Shown: one piece after another, positions 7,890-9,947 of the stretch
Layout of the letters: each line of letters opens with the position of its first letter
How positions within the stretch are numbered: position 1 is the stretch's first letter
NCBI GenBank assembly: GCA_946886675.1
Contig: CAMPIZ010000039.1
Coordinates: 1 to 9,947, forward strand
Length of the DNA stretch: 9,947 bases
Reading direction: 5' to 3'
From: an uncultured Flavobacterium sp.
GTDB taxonomy: Bacteria; Bacteroidota; Bacteroidia; Flavobacteriales; Flavobacteriaceae
The notes under the pieces: model-generated
What the model was told of the DNA's origin: nothing
The model's database searches: none
Seen by the model: only the letters and a program-made list of their open reading frames with translations
Translations under genes and position numbers: made by a program

Positions 7890-7929
7890 GTACTTTAAGT
7901 TTCTTTGTTAACCCTAACCCAACCGCCTT

Positions 7930-8508
7930 ATGAAGAAATTATATTTTATACTTCCTATTTTTTTACTGTTTATTTCGTGTTCTGAAGATAGAATTACAGA
8001 AGAGAATAAGCAAGTAGTTAATACGAATGTAAGAGTTATAAATGATGATGATCCGCCTGCAGGGCAGGGTGATATACCAAGAAGTAAATTGGTTTATAAG
8101 TCGATGGCTGTGTCAGAATTTCCACTTCAAGAACTCTGTGAACGTTACAAGAAAGATATTGAGGTTACCGCACCTGATTATCATGATAATCTCAAAAATT
8201 TTTGGTTTAGCTTAATTTGCGACAGGGTGATAAATGAGGGGAGTGATGAGATGAAAATTTATTTTCTTAAGGAACAAATAAGCCTTAAGAACAATATTCT
8301 CAATTTAAAAAGATTCTATGGGGTACTTTTATCCTGTTCCTTAAGTAATGAAGAATGTGAAAATATTGCAGCAGAGTTTAGTAAAAAGAATAAGGATTTT
8401 ATCAATAATAAAGTCAACTGGAAAGATGATAAGGACCGTAAATCAAAATTAAGTGAACTTATATACACACAACGCACTTTTGGATTACTAATGCTGAATA
8501 AGCGTTAA
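7930..8508 (+). CDS. Predicted lipoprotein of unknown function, probably surface or outer-membrane anchored
   Basis: A 192-residue protein that I do not recognise. It starts with KK followed by a hydrophobic segment and a lipobox-like FIS-C, with the lipidated cysteine at residue 17. The residues after it (S-E-D-R) have a serine followed by two acidic residues, partly resembling the lipoprotein export signal that sends Flavobacterium lipoproteins to the cell surface. A flexible polar linker (about 22-52, including NDDDPPAGQGDIP) leads to a mostly helical, charged domain (about 54-192). Besides Cys17 the mature part has four cysteines (70, 97, 136 and 143), an even number that would allow two disulfides outside the cytoplasm. 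There is no enzymatic motif, no SusD-like feature and no repeat. The gene is monocistronic, bounded by a divergent promoter region and a strong terminator, so neighbours give no functional hint. It may be lineage-specific. Confidence 0.85.
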   Translation: MKKLYFILPIFLLFISCSEDRITEENKQVVNTNVRVINDDDPPAGQGDIPRSKLVYKSMAVSEFPLQELCERYKKDIEVTAPDYHDNLKNFWFSLICDRVINEGSDEMKIYFLKEQISLKNNILNLKRFYGVLLSCSLSNEECENIAAEFSKKNKDFINNKVNWKDDKDRKSKLSELIYTQRTFGLLMLNKR

Positions 8509-8525
8509 AAATGTTATTACATAAA

Positions 8526-8556
8526 AAAAATCCCGATGACAATCATCGGGATTTTT
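8526..8556. terminator. Strong bidirectional terminator between the lipoprotein gene and tsf
   Basis: Perfect 14-bp inverted repeat: AAAAATCCCGATGA (8526-8539) and TCATCGGGATTTTT (8543-8556) around a CAA loop. The A-run and T-run at the two ends give a T-tract on either strand, so it can stop both the plus-strand lipoprotein transcript (stop codon 18 bp before) and the minus-strand rpsB-tsf transcript (stop codon 23 bp away). Confidence 0.95.
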
Positions 8557-8578
8557 AATATATGTGTTTGCTTTTTAA

Positions 8579-9403
8579 TTAAGCAAGAGCAACTCTTTTA
8601 AAACCTGTAACAGTTAAACCTGAATCAACAGATTTTACATACTCGCTAACGCTAAGTTTGCTGTCTTTAATAAAGTCCTGGTTAACAAGAGTGTTGTCTT
8701 TAAAGAAACGGCCAAGTTTACCTTTAGCGATGTTGTCAAGCATAGCCTCTGGCTTACCTTCCTGACGAAGCTGGTCTTTTGCAATTTCGATTTCTTTTTC
8801 AACTACAGCAGCATCAACACCTTCCTCGTTAAGAGCAAGTGGAGCCATTGCAGCAGCCTGCATAGCAACGTTTCTTGCAGCTTCTTCAGCACCTTCTACA
8901 TTTGCAGAAAGGCTTACTAAAGTTGCGATCCTGTTACCAGCGTGGATGTAAGAACCAACAAATGCGCCTTCAAGTCTTTCGAAAGCCCCAATCTCGATTT
9001 TCTCACCAATTACACCAGTTTGCTCAGTAAGCTTCTCTTCTACGGTAATACCGCTGTAAGCAGCAGCAAGCAATTCTTCTTTAGTATTAAAGTTAAGTGC
9101 AAGGTTAGCAATATCGTTAGCAAGGTTAACAAAAGATTCGTTTTTAGCAACGAAGTCAGTTTCGCAGTTAAGGGAGATAACCACACCTGCAGTTTTATCT
9201 GCATTTACAGTAGCGATTACAGCACCTTCACTAGATTCTCTGTCAGCCCTGTTAGCAGCAACTTTTTGTCCTTTTTTACGAAGGATTTCAATTGCTTTAT
9301 CAAAATCTCCTTCAGCTTCTACAAGTGCTTTTTTGCAATCCATCATACCGGCACCTGTAGTTTGTCTTAATTTATTTACGTCAGCAGCAGTTATATTTGC
9401 CAT
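8579..9403 (-). CDS. tsf: Translation elongation factor Ts
   Basis: A 274-residue EF-Ts, the nucleotide exchange factor that releases GDP from EF-Tu in the cytoplasm. The N-terminal UBA-like domain (about 1-55) has VNKLRQTTGAGMMDCKKAL (9-27), and the EF-Tu-contacting TDFVAKN follows at 82-88 after LNCE. The dimerisation core and C-terminal region continue intact to the end (GLTVTGFKRVALA). The length is close to the usual bacterial size of about 270-290. ATG at 9401-9403 gives the conserved MANITAADV start. Upstream is only A/T-rich sequence with no Shine-Dalgarno. It follows rpsB on the same strand with a 97-bp spacer, the conserved rpsB-tsf order, and ends at a strong bidirectional terminator. 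Confidence 0.98.
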   Translation of the reverse strand: MANITAADVNKLRQTTGAGMMDCKKALVEAEGDFDKAIEILRKKGQKVAANRADRESSEGAVIATVNADKTAGVVISLNCETDFVAKNESFVNLANDIANLALNFNTKEELLAAAYSGITVEEKLTEQTGVIGEKIEIGAFERLEGAFVGSYIHAGNRIATLVSLSANVEGAEEAARNVAMQAAAMAPLALNEEGVDAAVVEKEIEIAKDQLRQEGKPEAMLDNIAKGKLGRFFKDNTLVNQDFIKDSKLSVSEYVKSVDSGLTVTGFKRVALA

Positions 9404-9430
9404 TTTAAATTTTTTTAAGAGTTAAAATTA

Positions 9431-9487
9431 AAAGTCGTTATGTTGATAATGGCTACAAAAGTAAACATATACCAGCACAACGACTTT
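9431..9487 (-). promoter_or_regulatory. Long hairpin in the rpsB-tsf spacer, possible attenuator or processing site
   Basis: Arms at 9473-9487 and 9431-9445 can pair over 15 positions in the mRNA (minus strand): nine uninterrupted Watson-Crick pairs at the base (AAAGUCGUU with AACGACUUU), then one G-U wobble, one A-C mismatch and further pairs, with a 27-nt loop. In the mRNA the 3' arm is followed by a U-rich tail (CUUUUAAUUUU), as in a weak intrinsic terminator. It could partly uncouple tsf from rpsB expression, or stabilise or process the transcript. The structure is seen; the role is inferred. Confidence 0.6.
9456..9463 (-). promoter_or_regulatory. Candidate internal -7 element for tsf, inside the hairpin loop
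   Basis: The minus strand reads TACTTTTG, an exact TAnnTTTG match, 52 bp upstream of the tsf ATG. No TTTG lies at the ideal upstream distance; the nearest TTG (9478-9480) is only 14 bp away. Transcription would begin near 9449, inside the hairpin loop, so such a transcript would lack the 5' arm and escape the hairpin. Confidence 0.35.
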
Positions 9488-9502
9488 ATAGTAATGTTAT
9501 TT

Positions 9503-9947
9503 TTATTCTTCAGTAGCAGTTGTTTGAGCTTCTGCTTTTGCAGCAGTTGCTTCCTGCTCGTCTTTTTCAGACTTTCTGTCAGCAAGCCCTTCTACGATAG
9601 CGCCTGAAACTAAAGATAATATTTTATCGATTGATTTTGAAGCATCATCGTTTGCAGGTATTACATAATCAACCTGACGTGGGTCAGAGTTTGTATCTAC
9701 CATTGCGAAAACCGGAATGTTTAATTTATGTGCTTCTTTTACTGCGATGTGTTCTGCTTTAATATCCACTACAAACAGTGCAGCCGGCAATCTGGTCATA
9801 TCGGCAATAGAACCTAAGTTTTTCTCAAGTTTTGCACGAAGACGATCTACCTGTAAACGCTCTTTTTTAGATAGCGTGTTAAATGTACCATCTTTCTTCA
9901 TTTTATCAATTGAAGCCATTTTCTTAACAGCTTTTCTGATAGTAACG
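9503..9947 (-). CDS. rpsB: 30S ribosomal protein S2, N-terminal part outside the window
   Basis: C-terminal 147 residues of ribosomal protein S2, a component of the 30S subunit body-head junction. The frame is open to the right edge and reads VTIRKAVKKMASIDKMKK before continuing, so the Met at 9917-9919 is internal and the true start lies beyond the window, by roughly 100 residues judged from family length. Diagnostic S2 blocks are ALFVVDIKAEHIAVKEA, IPVFAMVDTNSDP, VDYVIPANDDA and SKSI. The protein ends in a charged, Ala/Glu/Thr-rich tail of about 25 residues (from LADRKSEKDEQEA), which looks disordered. It is followed by tsf in the usual order; rpsM/rpsI-type neighbours would be upstream and are not visible. 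Confidence 0.97.
   Translation of the reverse strand, partial: VTIRKAVKKMASIDKMKKDGTFNTLSKKERLQVDRLRAKLEKNLGSIADMTRLPAALFVVDIKAEHIAVKEAHKLNIPVFAMVDTNSDPRQVDYVIPANDDASKSIDKILSLVSGAIVEGLADRKSEKDEQEATAAKAEAQTTATEE

Noticed and set aside
7792..7929. preQ1 riboswitch controlling yhhQ
   Set aside because: The best promoter candidate leaves under 20 nt of leader and no preQ1 aptamer-like hairpin with an A-rich tail is seen.
8942..9370. 142-codon plus-strand open frame opposite tsf
   Set aside because: It is antisense to a highly conserved EF-Ts gene, rich in Ser/Phe/Lys as expected from reverse reading, with no recognisable domain.
9503..9919. A complete short gene starting at the Met at 9917-9919
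   Set aside because: The frame continues upstream to the window edge with residues typical of ribosomal protein S2, so this Met is internal and the gene is cut by the window.

Overview
The window looks like a housekeeping stretch of a Flavobacterium-like chromosome (Bacteroidota, Flavobacteriaceae). Support comes from the AT-rich composition, start regions without Shine-Dalgarno sequences, TAnnTTTG-type -7 promoter elements, a short 274-residue EF-Ts, and protein sequences that resemble flavobacterial orthologs. This assignment is inferred from recall of families, not from a search. I see no mobile element, CRISPR array, tRNA, rRNA, phage gene or toxin-antitoxin pair.

Layout. (1) Positions 1-1198, minus strand: a tight pair made of a 4'-phosphopantetheinyl transferase followed 2 bp later by a PnuC-type vitamin/nucleoside transporter that runs off the left edge. 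(2) 1349-2665, plus strand: ahcY (S-adenosylhomocysteine hydrolase), divergent from the pair and closed by a bidirectional hairpin terminator near 2700-2730. (3) 2777-7791, minus strand: yhhQ (queuosine precursor transporter), then a 1230-residue secreted TraB/GumN-domain protein with a very large uncharacterised C-terminal part, then tag (3-methyladenine DNA glycosylase I) 7 bp further on. (4) 7930-8508, plus strand: an orphan predicted lipoprotein divergent from yhhQ. (5) A strong bidirectional terminator at 8526-8556. (6) 8579-9947, minus strand: the translation genes rpsB (S2, 5' end outside the window) and tsf (EF-Ts), separated by a 97-bp spacer with a long hairpin whose loop contains a -7-like element.

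The genes form several unrelated housekeeping modules: carrier-protein activation and cofactor uptake, methyl-cycle recycling, tRNA-modification precursor uptake, alkylation repair, and translation. The least explained items are the giant TraB/GumN protein, which appears to start at TTG and to carry internal repeats plus an alpha-solenoid-like segment; the orphan lipoprotein with four cysteines in its mature part; and the hairpin with an embedded promoter-like element between rpsB and tsf. I do not see convincing evidence of a new multi-gene system.
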